From Ferruginibacter sp. (GTDB lineage: Bacteria; Bacteroidota; Bacteroidia; Chitinophagales; Chitinophagaceae): 64,000 nt of DNA. Of this stretch, positions 16,679-25,499 are shown piece after piece. The translations under genes were made by a program, and so were the position numbers. The notes beneath the pieces were generated by a model. The model did not search any database, had not been told where the DNA came from, and saw only the letters and a program-made list of their open reading frames with translations. Position 1 is the stretch's first letter. The number at the start of each line of letters is the position of its first letter. Where the stretch lies: assembly GCA_025963635.1 (NCBI GenBank), contig JAOQAK010000031.1, forward strand, positions 56,431-120,430. The letters run 5' to 3'.

Positions 16679-18319
16679 CTATTTAGAAGGAAAGAGTTTT
16701 TTTAAAGCAAGGTAAACACCGTTGGTCCAGCCATAGCCATCCTGGGACGGGTATTGGCCACCACCTGCTTCCTGGTTGATGTCTTCCACATTATATTTCT
16801 CCATCAATTTACCCGTGGCAGCATATACTTTCTCATTCAATGACAACCATCTTTTTGCAATCTCCTTTGCAGTTTCATTTTTGCCGTAATTATTGAAACC
16901 AATTATACTGATCCATTGTAAGGGTGCCCAGCCGTTGGGCGCATCCCATTGCTGACCGGTATGCTCATTGGTGGTGCCCATTCCGCCCGGCTTTAACAGG
17001 TGCTTTTTTGCAGTGGCTTCTGTTCCGGCTGCCTGTGATGGTGTAGCTATTTTTGCAAAAAGGGGAAACAATCCTGCAGCCGTAATCTCCTGGCTTTGAC
17101 TTGCTGCAGCTGCGTTATAGTCATAAAAAAATTGCTCCTTACTGTTCCAGCAATATTTTAAAATTGCAGCTTTTCTATTATTCGCTTTTTGAAGATAAAC
17201 AGTTGATGAATTATTAAGGCCGGTTATTTTTTTTGCTTTTGAAATATTCATCTCCAGTAAATACAGCAGGCAGTTGAGGTCTACCGGGATGATGTCGGCC
17301 GTTTGAATGGTGCTAAGGTTTTGTTGATCGGCAAACCAACGGCTGCTAAAGTCCCAGCCACTTTCCACGGCAGAGCGGAGGTGGAGGTTTACTTTATTCC
17401 TTTTATCATTTAATATTTTTTTTAAGGCCTCCGGTGAACTTACTTTGATCCGCATGGCAAGTTCGTTTACCACCGATTCAGTAAGTTCATAATCTTCTTT
17501 GTAACTCTCCGGCCGCAGGCTTGTATCCGCATCCCAATAACGGTTTAACAGCGTTCCATCAGCCAGTTTTACAACATGTTTTAGTGAGGTGCCCCTTTTA
17601 ATAACATTACTTCCTTCCATCCAATAAGCATATTCCTTTTCCATTGCCGGCAGGTAGGCTTTGTATACAGCATTGCCTTTTATACCTGCCAGTAATTCAA
17701 CCATCAAACTAAAAAATGGAGGGTTGCTCCTGCTCAAGTAATAAGTTCGGTTTCCATTGGGAATATGGCCATAGGTATTTACCTGGTAAGTGAAATTCTT
17801 TACCATGTTTTCAATCAGTTCAGTTTCGCCACTTTCTTTTAAACCAAGCATGGTAAAATAGCTATCCCAATAATATACTTCCCTGAATCTTCCACCGGGA
17901 ACGATATAGTAATTGGGTAAGGGCAATAAAGAAGAACCATTGTTACTTTGATTGGATGAGGAATAATCCGTTTTTCTTTTTAATACGCTCCACAGGTTTT
18001 TGATATGCATGGAGACATTTTTTTCGGGTTGTATATAATTTAGCTGCGGCGGAGGTGGCGGTAGCTCGAAATTATCGGATACAAATTTTTTAAGATTAAA
18101 ACCGGGCCCTTTCATCATACCATAATCATACATGATATCCCTTACCTTTCGCTTGGGTGTGCAATCCACAAAAGTTTTGCTATCCGTGAAGATGCCCTGT
18201 AATTGCACATCTTTAAATAATTGCCCGTATATCTTAGCAGGTGTAGCAGGCAGTTGGGGTTGCTGTGCAATCAGTAAAAGCGGAGCAAGGTATAAGAAGA
18301 TAAGAAGTATTCTTTTCAT
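16679..18319 (-). CDS. GH37 trehalase, exported, with Gln at the catalytic base position
   Basis: A signal peptide (MKRILLIFLYLAPLLLIAQ) sends this 546 aa protein to the periplasm. Both GH37 signatures are present: PGGRFREVYYWDSYFTMLGL near residue 140 and QWDAPNGWAPLQ near residue 460. The probable catalytic acid Asp in ESGWDFSSRWF is kept. In the C-terminal loop, where trehalases have GGGEYPxQDGFGW with the Glu as general base, this protein reads GGGQYPSQDGYGW: Gln522, codon CAA at 16754-16756. The neighbouring paralogue keeps Glu. Loss of the base should strongly reduce hydrolysis, so it may be an inactive or binding-only trehalase, or the base may be supplied elsewhere. The gene is third in the trehalose operon, 97 bases after its paralogue. 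Confidence 0.85.
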   Translation of the reverse strand: MKRILLIFLYLAPLLLIAQQPQLPATPAKIYGQLFKDVQLQGIFTDSKTFVDCTPKRKVRDIMYDYGMMKGPGFNLKKFVSDNFELPPPPPQLNYIQPEKNVSMHIKNLWSVLKRKTDYSSSNQSNNGSSLLPLPNYYIVPGGRFREVYYWDSYFTMLGLKESGETELIENMVKNFTYQVNTYGHIPNGNRTYYLSRSNPPFFSLMVELLAGIKGNAVYKAYLPAMEKEYAYWMEGSNVIKRGTSLKHVVKLADGTLLNRYWDADTSLRPESYKEDYELTESVVNELAMRIKVSSPEALKKILNDKRNKVNLHLRSAVESGWDFSSRWFADQQNLSTIQTADIIPVDLNCLLYLLEMNISKAKKITGLNNSSTVYLQKANNRKAAILKYCWNSKEQFFYDYNAAAASQSQEITAAGLFPLFAKIATPSQAAGTEATAKKHLLKPGGMGTTNEHTGQQWDAPNGWAPLQWISIIGFNNYGKNETAKEIAKRWLSLNEKVYAATGKLMEKYNVEDINQEAGGGQYPSQDGYGWTNGVYLALKKLFPSK

Positions 18320-18416
18320 CTCATAAAACTACGAAAGTATGATAGGCTTTGCCAGAATTGATTTCCAGATCGAGCGGAGTTTAGTTTCAAAATGCAAGTT
18401 GCGGAATGATGGAGTT

Positions 18417-19925
18417 TTATTCAGTTGCTCCCAGTTTATTTTTTAATGCCACATACACTCCGTTTGTCCACCCAAATCCATCCTGGCCGGGATATTCGCC
18501 GCCACCTGCAGGCTTGTCCAAATCTTCCACGTTGTATTTTTCCATCAACTTACCGGTTGCTTCAAACACCTTTTCATTTAAGGCCAGCCAGCGTTGAGCG
18601 ATCTCCTTTGCCAGTGCATGGTGTCCATAGTTATTCAATCCAACAAAGGCAATCCATTGCAAGGGAGCCCATCCGTTGGGAGCATCCCATTGCTGACCAG
18701 TGTGATTGTTGGTGGTAACAAGCCCGCCATCTTTCAATAAATATTTTCGGGTATTTTGTTCAACTGCTTCTGCCTGTTCATTTGTAGCCATTTTTACAAA
18801 CAAAGGAAATAATCCTGCGGCTGTGATGTTTTGCTGCTGTTGTTGTTTTACCAGGTTGTAATCGCAGAAAAAATTAAGTTGAGTATTCCAGCAATATTTT
18901 TGAATGGCTTCCATTCTTTGGGTGGATTTTATTTCGAATTCTTTAGCCACTTCAGTATCGCCGGCAAGCCGATTTGCCTTTGTGATGGTGGTTTCAAGCG
19001 TATATAAAAGGCAGTTCAAATCTACCGGTATAATATCGATGGTTTGAATGGTGTTGATATTTTGTTCATCAGCAAACCAACGGCTGCTAAAATCCCAGCC
19101 ACTTTCAGCGCCTGCCCGAAGATTCGTGAAAACTATTTCCTTCGGCTGGTTGCTGGTTTTACTCACGTGTACGTCTTCGGCATAGCTTTCCTGTCTTGGA
19201 TTCGGATTATTATCATAGTAACGGTTGAGCAATTCTCCGCCAGGCATTTTTGCCACCCGATCATTTCCTTTTCCCGGGTGGGTATTCTCAACTCCTTTCT
19301 GCCAGAAATTATATTCCAGTTCCAGTTCCTTTTTATAGTAAATAAACACCCCCTCATCCTTTTTAATATCGGCTAGCAGGGTAACCATCAAAGCAAAGAA
19401 AGGTGGCTGGCTTCGACTTAAGTAATAACGGCGGTTTCCATTGGGAATATGCCCATAAGTACGCAGGAGGAATGCGAAATTATTGATCATACTTTCTATT
19501 AAATCTACCCGGTTGTGCTGCTGAAGTCCGAGCATGGTAAAATAGGAATCCCAATAATAAATTTCGCGAAAGCGGCCACCGGGTACAACATAAATGAATG
19601 GTAAGTTAATCAATGAACTTTGTTCGGTATTCGGTTCACGGGTAAGCACATTCCAAAGTTGGCGGATATTTTCTTCAACCGATATTTGTTTATTACTCTC
19701 ATAAGCCTCACCGAACACCGGCGGCATTTCAAAGTTTTCATCGACAAAAGCTTTGAGATCAAATCTTTGCTGCTGCTTTTGTTGTTCGTATTTGTCTTCT
19801 ATTTCGGGCAGGCTAAGTTTAGGAATACAATCCACAAAAGTTTTACCATCTTCTAATACTGAATTCAACTGCACCGCCTCGAATAGGGAGAGGTCATATA
19901 TTTCTTTGCCGGCCATAAACATCAT
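18417..19925 (-). CDS. GH37 trehalase, cytoplasmic
   Basis: No signal peptide is present (MMFMAGKEIYDLSLFEAVQ), so the enzyme should act in the cytoplasm and hydrolyse imported trehalose to two glucose molecules. It is homologous along its length to the exported trehalase downstream. PGGRFREIYYWDSYFTMLGL, ESGWDFSSRWF with the acid Asp, QWDAPNGWAPLQ and GGGEYPGQDGFGWTNGV with the base Glu are all intact. The start could be any of three close ATGs (ending 19925, 19922 or 19916); the last gives MAGKEIYD. It begins 14 bases after the transporter gene stop. Confidence 0.9.
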   Translation of the reverse strand: MMFMAGKEIYDLSLFEAVQLNSVLEDGKTFVDCIPKLSLPEIEDKYEQQKQQQRFDLKAFVDENFEMPPVFGEAYESNKQISVEENIRQLWNVLTREPNTEQSSLINLPFIYVVPGGRFREIYYWDSYFTMLGLQQHNRVDLIESMINNFAFLLRTYGHIPNGNRRYYLSRSQPPFFALMVTLLADIKKDEGVFIYYKKELELEYNFWQKGVENTHPGKGNDRVAKMPGGELLNRYYDNNPNPRQESYAEDVHVSKTSNQPKEIVFTNLRAGAESGWDFSSRWFADEQNINTIQTIDIIPVDLNCLLYTLETTITKANRLAGDTEVAKEFEIKSTQRMEAIQKYCWNTQLNFFCDYNLVKQQQQQNITAAGLFPLFVKMATNEQAEAVEQNTRKYLLKDGGLVTTNNHTGQQWDAPNGWAPLQWIAFVGLNNYGHHALAKEIAQRWLALNEKVFEATGKLMEKYNVEDLDKPAGGGEYPGQDGFGWTNGVYVALKNKLGATE

Positions 19926-19939
19926 TTTAAGAATAAAAG

Positions 19940-21202
19940 TTAAGCGGTTATTTCATTTACAGATAAGGTACCTGTAGCAATTTTATCCGGGGTCCTTTTT
20001 TGCAGTCTGTTAAAGAAGAATAAGCAGATCATCAAAACCGCCATCGGTATGAGGGAGAAATAAAAAGCGCTTCCGCCGCCAATATGTTTAAAAAGATAGC
20101 CTACCAGCCTGCTACCGAGCGTACCGCCAATGGCTGAGAAAAAAGTAAGCAGGGATGCCATGGGGCTATGAAACATCTTTTCTGTGGCGCTTAAGACAAA
20201 GGAATTGATGAGTGGGTAGATGGGTGCAAGAAAAAAGCCGATCAGTGGAAACACGAAAGCAATTACGGGAACATCTTTAAGCGAATTGATGGTGCCTGCC
20301 TGCAGGTGTTGTGTTTGCGGTAAAATAAAAATCACCATGGCTGCGGCACCCAACAAACAAACCGCCAGAATCGTGATCCACAATACCTTTTTTACCAGCA
20401 TCGAAGAAATATATCGGCCCAGCGCAATCGACAACATCAATATTACGGCCATCGAGACACTCATTTTCTCGGGCAGGTGAAGTACCTTTTCATTGAAGGT
20501 GGGCAGCCAGCTCATGATGCCCTGTTCCGTCATCACATACATGAATGCCGCAACGGCAAAAAGAAATACTAGGGGCCGTTTCATGAGTTTGATCATCTCC
20601 ACAAAATCTTTTTTAATGCTTACCCCCGGCACTTCATACTTTATATTAAAATCGGCGAAAAGCAGGATGGTAAATGAGATGGCGACTAGTATCGCTAACA
20701 GCAGGTAAATCCGTAACCAGGCATTAGGATCAACCGTGCTGTAAAATAAAGGGAAGATTACAAAACCCGTTGCTATCCCCACCATAAAAAAACTTTCGAT
20801 CGAACTCAGCACACTTTTATGTTCCCTATCGTTACTGGTGATCAGCCCAATCATCGAATACACCGATACTTTGATTACAGCAAAAGAGATACCGACACAG
20901 GCAAATAAAATCCTTACAGATGTAAATGAGTTCCCAAGGTACATCCCAAGGCATCCAAAAAATACCAGTGCGAGTGCAATCAGCATACCTCTTTTAAATC
21001 CAAGCCGCGGCAAAAATGACCCCACAACAAAAGAAACAACAGCGATTGAAAGATCTTTAAAAGCCTCCAGGGAACTTGCCCTGATTTCATCTACATGATA
21101 GGTGTTGATAGATTTTTGAATAAGTATCCCAACACTGTTCAGCAGGATGGCAAAAACAAAATAGTTGAGGTAAAGCGATACTTTGATACTTCTGTTCTTC
21201 AT
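19940..21202 (-). CDS. MFS transporter, probable trehalose/disaccharide importer
   Basis: The 420-residue protein has 12 hydrophobic segments with the MFS loop LPRLGFKRGMLIALALVFFG after span 2. The first periplasmic loop (QKSINTYHVDEIRASSLEAFKDL) resembles the sugar:cation symporters of the FucP/NarK-like groups in Bacteroidota. It is first in an operon with two trehalases, so trehalose or its product is the likely substrate. That substrate call is inference from context only. Confidence 0.75.
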   Translation of the reverse strand: MKNRSIKVSLYLNYFVFAILLNSVGILIQKSINTYHVDEIRASSLEAFKDLSIAVVSFVVGSFLPRLGFKRGMLIALALVFFGCLGMYLGNSFTSVRILFACVGISFAVIKVSVYSMIGLITSNDREHKSVLSSIESFFMVGIATGFVIFPLFYSTVDPNAWLRIYLLLAILVAISFTILLFADFNIKYEVPGVSIKKDFVEMIKLMKRPLVFLFAVAAFMYVMTEQGIMSWLPTFNEKVLHLPEKMSVSMAVILMLSIALGRYISSMLVKKVLWITILAVCLLGAAAMVIFILPQTQHLQAGTINSLKDVPVIAFVFPLIGFFLAPIYPLINSFVLSATEKMFHSPMASLLTFFSAIGGTLGSRLVGYLFKHIGGGSAFYFSLIPMAVLMICLFFFNRLQKRTPDKIATGTLSVNEITA

Positions 21203-21328
21203 ATAAGCAGTTTAATCGTAACGAGAGTTTAAATATACAGAACTTTAGATATCTATGAAGGCCGCAGTTACCATTAGTGATTTTTGCGCTGGTAAAACCT
21301 ATTGGCGGTAAATAGGAAAATAAAAATA

Positions 21329-21350
21329 GCACTGTAAAAAATTACAATGC
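21329..21350 (-). promoter_or_regulatory. Near-palindromic operator O1 of the trehalose operon
   Basis: The site reads GCACTGTAA-N4-TTACAATGC, 9-bp arms with one mismatch. It lies just downstream of a TAGTTTTG -7 element, so a bound protein would cover the transcription start. Confidence 0.65.
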
Positions 21351-21358
21351 CTTATTGC

Positions 21359-21366
21359 CAAAACTA
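21359..21366 (-). promoter_or_regulatory. -7 promoter element of the trehalose operon
   Basis: On the minus strand the sequence is TAGTTTTG, an exact TAnnTTTG match. The start of transcription would fall at about 21353, at the edge of operator O1. A second match (TAAGTTTG) lies at 21489-21496. Neither has a clear -33 element. Confidence 0.4.
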
Positions 21367-21454
21367 ACCGATCATTATCTAGCCTTTATAAGTGGCTGGT
21401 ATTCACTTTCAAAAAAGTTGCTTCTCTCTTTTTAAAACGATAATGATTTCAAAT

Positions 21455-21476
21455 GCATTGTAAAGAATTACAACAC
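21455..21476 (-). promoter_or_regulatory. Near-palindromic operator O2 of the trehalose operon
   Basis: The site reads GCATTGTAA-N4-TTACAACAC, 9-bp arms with two mismatches. It is a near copy of O1, with centres exactly 126 bp apart (about 12 helical turns). It lies upstream of the promoter, between it and the haloperoxidase gene end. Confidence 0.6.
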
Positions 21477-21510
21477 CTGATTATTAACCAAACTTAAACG
21501 ATTTATAATT

Positions 21511-23061
21511 TTATTCTGCCCCGTCTGTAATTGCCCTTTGAACAGCGTAGTTACCTACATTTTTCCCTACAACTAATCCTACCGTACAATCACTTTTGTA
21601 ATGGATACCACCATACATCCTCGACATAGAGGCCTCGTTTGCCATTGCATTGTACTGTTCTGCACGCTCAGGGATGATATGGCCTAAAATAGCAGCAGCA
21701 GCCCCGCTAAAAGTAGAGTGGCCCGAAATATAAGAGGGAAAATTCGGGATACCGGTAATGGTTTTGATATTTGGATTCAATTGTGTTGGCCTTGGATTGA
21801 AATAAAAATATTTGGTGTCCCAGCAAACGATGGCAGCATCGCCCATTGCCATATTGAGTAAAGCCATGTTTCTTGCCCATCTTACTTCGCTGAAATTTTT
21901 GGTGACAAAATCTTCAGCAGCAATGGCGTCCCAATGACCGGGAGGAGTGTAGGTACCTGCTCCATCCGCCCAAAAATGAACGATCCTGGTTCTTTCGCGG
22001 GTGGGGTTTTTAACCATTTGGAAAATTTCCTCAGTCTCATCTTTCATGTCTTTACTATTTACCAGCGGTGGCGGACCGGGACGCAGTGAAATGGCAGTAA
22101 GACTATCAAACAGGAAGGATTTTACTTTTCCAAAAACCGGTAGCATTGGCGGTCGTTTTGGCAATTCCAGGCTATACCAGGGAGTTTCTCCACGGGCAAT
22201 ACAATCTGTTTCCAGTTTGGTCCAACCGGCCTGGTTGCCAATTGCAGCGCCTGCCCTGTCGCCGCGGGCACGGGTTACAAATTTTTGTGCTACCAATTTG
22301 CCCAGCGTTTCCCCAGCCTCAATATCGCTGCGCACATTGGCACCCGAAAGGATGCGTGCCCTTTTATGTTCTTCAACTTTTTGCTGGATGTATTCCTGAT
22401 CGCCCGGGAAGAGCAACTTTAGCAATTCAGCAGCAGTACCTGCCACCACGGCGTCTTCAGAAGGATAAGAAGGTAAATCAGATTTTGGGATCAACACATT
22501 GATTGTTGCATCTACATTATACGGAGCGGCCCTGTTGTATAGTTTCTTATAATACCATGCCGCTACCAATGCATCATACTGTGCTGCGCTTACACAGGCA
22601 TAGGCCCTTGCAGCGTAAGGGGGATTGGAAAATGGAAACTGTGGATATGCCAGCGGGTTATTAGCGTTGGGAAACGGGTAAGTTCCATCCTCATTCTGGT
22701 ACGGTGGTAGATTATGTTTTGCCACAAGTTCCCTTAAAATTTCATTCCAACGCAGCACTGCCCCGGCGCTCCAGTATTTGATAATTCGTTTTTCGTCTGT
22801 GGTGAGATCTGCCTGCCATGACTTTATTTCATTAATTTGGGCGATGTATTCCGGTGTATTGGTTGCAATAGGAGCCGGCACTGCAAATTCTGATGGTCCG
22901 GTAAGTAAAACCGGCTTCCAAATGCCCGCATTTAAATCAGTATTGGCAGGAGCGAGTGCAGATAAATTATCTGTTCTCCCCACGATGTCTTTGTTGCATC
23001 CGGCAAAGAAAACAGCAGCAGCGACTATTAAGAAACCGGAAAAGATAAAAAACTTTTTCAT
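21511..23061 (-). CDS. Vanadium-dependent haloperoxidase/PAP2-type lipoprotein (A)
   Basis: The start at 23059-23061 gives MKKFFIFSGFLIVAAAVFFAGC, a lipoprotein signal with Cys at the +1 position, and sits one base from the stop of the preceding gene. An upstream in-frame ATG would hide this signal. In the C-terminal third the vanadate/phosphate pocket is complete: Lys and Arg in WDTKYFYFNPRP, SGHSTFSGAAA, then Arg and His in SRMYGGIHYKSD. ADGAGTYTPPGHW upstream is typical of bacterial vanadium haloperoxidases. The enzyme would oxidise halides with hydrogen peroxide or act as an acid phosphatase at the cell surface. Sequence alone cannot decide between them. Confidence 0.82.
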   Translation of the reverse strand: MKKFFIFSGFLIVAAAVFFAGCNKDIVGRTDNLSALAPANTDLNAGIWKPVLLTGPSEFAVPAPIATNTPEYIAQINEIKSWQADLTTDEKRIIKYWSAGAVLRWNEILRELVAKHNLPPYQNEDGTYPFPNANNPLAYPQFPFSNPPYAARAYACVSAAQYDALVAAWYYKKLYNRAAPYNVDATINVLIPKSDLPSYPSEDAVVAGTAAELLKLLFPGDQEYIQQKVEEHKRARILSGANVRSDIEAGETLGKLVAQKFVTRARGDRAGAAIGNQAGWTKLETDCIARGETPWYSLELPKRPPMLPVFGKVKSFLFDSLTAISLRPGPPPLVNSKDMKDETEEIFQMVKNPTRERTRIVHFWADGAGTYTPPGHWDAIAAEDFVTKNFSEVRWARNMALLNMAMGDAAIVCWDTKYFYFNPRPTQLNPNIKTITGIPNFPSYISGHSTFSGAAAAILGHIIPERAEQYNAMANEASMSRMYGGIHYKSDCTVGLVVGKNVGNYAVQRAITDGAE

Positions 23062-23062
23062 A

Positions 23063-24016
23063 TCAATTCGTTTTAGCGGGTTGAGTAGATGTTTTGGCCT
23101 TGTGGTTAAAATCGAGTACATAAAATACAGAGCCGTAAAATGTTGTTGACTGGCCCATATTTCTTCCCGCCACGGTAGTATTACCGCCGGCTACCAGAGA
23201 CACCTCATTTTTAACAGGCAGGATAACATATTTAATGTTAGCGCCTACTGTAGTCGCATTCATTTTATTACTTGGGAAAGGCATGTTATTGCGGGTAATA
23301 TCGAAACCACCCAAGGTATTCCATTTGTTTACCACTGCTTCTGCGATCAGCTTTTCGCTGCGATAGCCGGTTCTGAAATTATAATTGGCTCCATCCGGCA
23401 TTTTGATTTCGTTGGTGTAATACATTTCGGTAGTGTAATAGGAAGTGCGGTCTATTTTTACATTATCGCGAAGCACATAAGTAGCAGAAGCGGTAACAAA
23501 AAAGCTGCCAGCCTGGTAATCGGCCATCAGCCTGCCGGAAGCCGTTTTACTGTGTAAGCCAATTGACAAAGGTTGAAAATCGGCTACATAATTCGTTAGC
23601 GGAAATGATCCGCCGGCAATGCCATAAAGTGAAAACACGCCGCCCAACATTTCTTTTTCGATGGGCATCCATTTAACAAAAAGGCTGAGGTCCTGTATGC
23701 CTTTCATGCCGTGCAGGGTTCCGGCGGTAGCTTTGGTTTTTACATAGGGAACACTAAAAAGAACATTCAGTTTCGAAGTGATCCCATAGTTACCCATTAA
23801 GCCAATCATTTGAGTTGACACAGTGCCGAGATTCTGGTTGTCCCTTTTCAATGTTCCCTCCCAATAATTTTTCCAGCTGGTGTAACTGTACATCGGTCCT
23901 ACACAAAATCTCTTCTTGCCCATCATGATAGCGTCCATATCAGTTTGGGCTGCCGCTATATGAGCGGTTGTAATAAAAAAAATAAAAATTACGATTGCTT
24001 TAAGTTTTCTGTTCAT
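23063..24016 (-). CDS. Outer-membrane beta-barrel protein (B2)
   Basis: A signal peptide (MNRKLKAIVIFIFFITTAHIAAAQ) is followed by alternating-residue beta strands through to the C-terminus, such as LNVLFSVPYVKTKATAGT and NYNFRTGYRSEKLIAEAVV. The strands ending in aromatic residues fit an outer-membrane transporter-like barrel of about 300 residues, similar in style to the MetA-pathway-of-phenol-degradation family. The substrate is unknown. It is coupled to haloperoxidase gene A (one-base gap) and follows a second barrel gene. Confidence 0.65.
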   Translation of the reverse strand: MNRKLKAIVIFIFFITTAHIAAAQTDMDAIMMGKKRFCVGPMYSYTSWKNYWEGTLKRDNQNLGTVSTQMIGLMGNYGITSKLNVLFSVPYVKTKATAGTLHGMKGIQDLSLFVKWMPIEKEMLGGVFSLYGIAGGSFPLTNYVADFQPLSIGLHSKTASGRLMADYQAGSFFVTASATYVLRDNVKIDRTSYYTTEMYYTNEIKMPDGANYNFRTGYRSEKLIAEAVVNKWNTLGGFDITRNNMPFPSNKMNATTVGANIKYVILPVKNEVSLVAGGNTTVAGRNMGQSTTFYGSVFYVLDFNHKAKTSTQPAKTN

Positions 24017-24193
24017 ATCTCATCAATTATAGTAATGGTAAAATGATGGCGGGCAAAAATCTGCAGTTTACCACCGCTCACTGCCTTTTTTAAAGGGCAA
24101 TGAACAGTGGCAATAAACTCGGGAAACCCTGCAGTTTTATTACGTCATAGGGAAATCTTCTGAAAAAATTGTCGGCACCAGGGCGTGATTCTT

Positions 24194-25357
24194 CTACAGC
24201 TTCGGATCAAAATGCGCTACCGCTTTTGATTTTTTTACAATCCGGTAAGCATATCCAAGACTGATGGAGTAATCAGCGAAGGCGGCATCACCCTGTACGT
24301 GAACCAATTTATTGATATCAGATATTTTTGAATTCTGCAGATTCTGATCTGCTTTATCTGCTGCACTCTGGATGCGGTTTTTAACGATGTTGTAAGGAAC
24401 AAATAAACTGATGCTGTGTTGCCCCTTTTGATAGGAAACACCTGACTCTATTGCCACCACATAACCGGGGCGGCGATAAGCTACCTGGCCACCAATGATA
24501 TCATATGCAGGGATCCCTTCCATTCTTCCCGCCAAAGAGAAAGTAAGGCTTTTTGCCTTTAAAACGGAAGTCATTAAACCGGCACGTATGAAATATTGAT
24601 CAGGAGAAGCATAGATATTGTAGCCTGCCAAGCCTGTTTTAGCGGCAGATTTAAAAGTGCCGTTCGATTCATTCGGACTAAACAAATAATAGCCGTTTGC
24701 AAAGCCGGATATGCTTTTGTACAAGTTGGTGAAACCCTGGAATTCGAGTGAAAACCCTACACCACCATCGCCGGGCTGAATGGCCTGGTCATTGACTGCT
24801 CTTGCATAAGTTCCATCTTTTTGCAATGCATCATCGTAGGTGTCATGACTGCCAGTGGCCAATTTTAAACCAAAGCCAATCATCAGGTTGCCATTGTGGG
24901 CTTTGGCAGGATCGGTTACCCAATAGTTAAGTCCTAACCGCACATCACCCAATCCCTTGGCATATACACCATAACGGGTCAGCTTTTTTGTGGCGGTATC
25001 CTTATTGAGGGTTAATGTTTGTGACCGTTCGTTGTGTACATAAGGGATGCTTACATTCAGTTGAAGACGGTTGGTTAACCCATAAGATAAGTTAAGATCT
25101 ACCGAATGGGAGAAAATATTAACGGCATTTCCTAATGTTTCCCGTTGTTTTTGTTCTTCGGTACCAACGAAATGCCTCCAAGAATGGAAATACCGGTAAT
25201 TAACCCCTACCTGTAAATCACCTTTGGAAAGATTGTAAGAATTGGCTGCGCACATGGCAGTAACGCCTCCCATCTGGCGAACAGCCACACAACCCTGGGC
25301 GTTCACATTGTATTGTATTGATAATGCAACGATGATAATTATAAAAAGCTTTTTCAT
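24194..25357 (-). CDS. Outer-membrane beta-barrel protein (B1) with N-terminal cysteines
   Basis: After a signal peptide (MKKLFIIIIVALSIQYNVNAQ) the mature protein begins GCVAVRQMGGVTAMCAAN, with two cysteines 14 residues apart, and continues as a beta-barrel: LQVGVNYRYFHSWRHFVG, LNLSYGLTNRLQLNVSIPY, VRLGLNYWV and so on for about 360 residues. The pair of cysteines could form a disulfide or hold a cofactor; their role is unknown. The barrel family resembles generic transporters of the phenol-degradation type. It sits between haloperoxidase gene B (143 bases upstream) and barrel gene B2 (177 bases downstream). Confidence 0.62.
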   Translation of the reverse strand: MKKLFIIIIVALSIQYNVNAQGCVAVRQMGGVTAMCAANSYNLSKGDLQVGVNYRYFHSWRHFVGTEEQKQRETLGNAVNIFSHSVDLNLSYGLTNRLQLNVSIPYVHNERSQTLTLNKDTATKKLTRYGVYAKGLGDVRLGLNYWVTDPAKAHNGNLMIGFGLKLATGSHDTYDDALQKDGTYARAVNDQAIQPGDGGVGFSLEFQGFTNLYKSISGFANGYYLFSPNESNGTFKSAAKTGLAGYNIYASPDQYFIRAGLMTSVLKAKSLTFSLAGRMEGIPAYDIIGGQVAYRRPGYVVAIESGVSYQKGQHSISLFVPYNIVKNRIQSAADKADQNLQNSKISDINKLVHVQGDAAFADYSISLGYAYRIVKKSKAVAHFDPKL

Positions 25358-25499
25358 TTTGTAAGTTTAAATAGTTAGTGTTTTTGGTGTATGTTTTCTC
25401 AATGAAGCTTACAAAGTCCACTGTGTGGGTAATCCGGGGGAGTATTGGAGTAATCGCCTGCAGCCGCGATCTTAAAAATTGATTGGTACCAGGCAAGGG

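Noticed and set aside
22001..22502. Overlapping plus-strand frames inside haloperoxidase A
   Set aside because: The minus-strand gene has a signal peptide and complete active-site motifs. The plus-strand frames have none.
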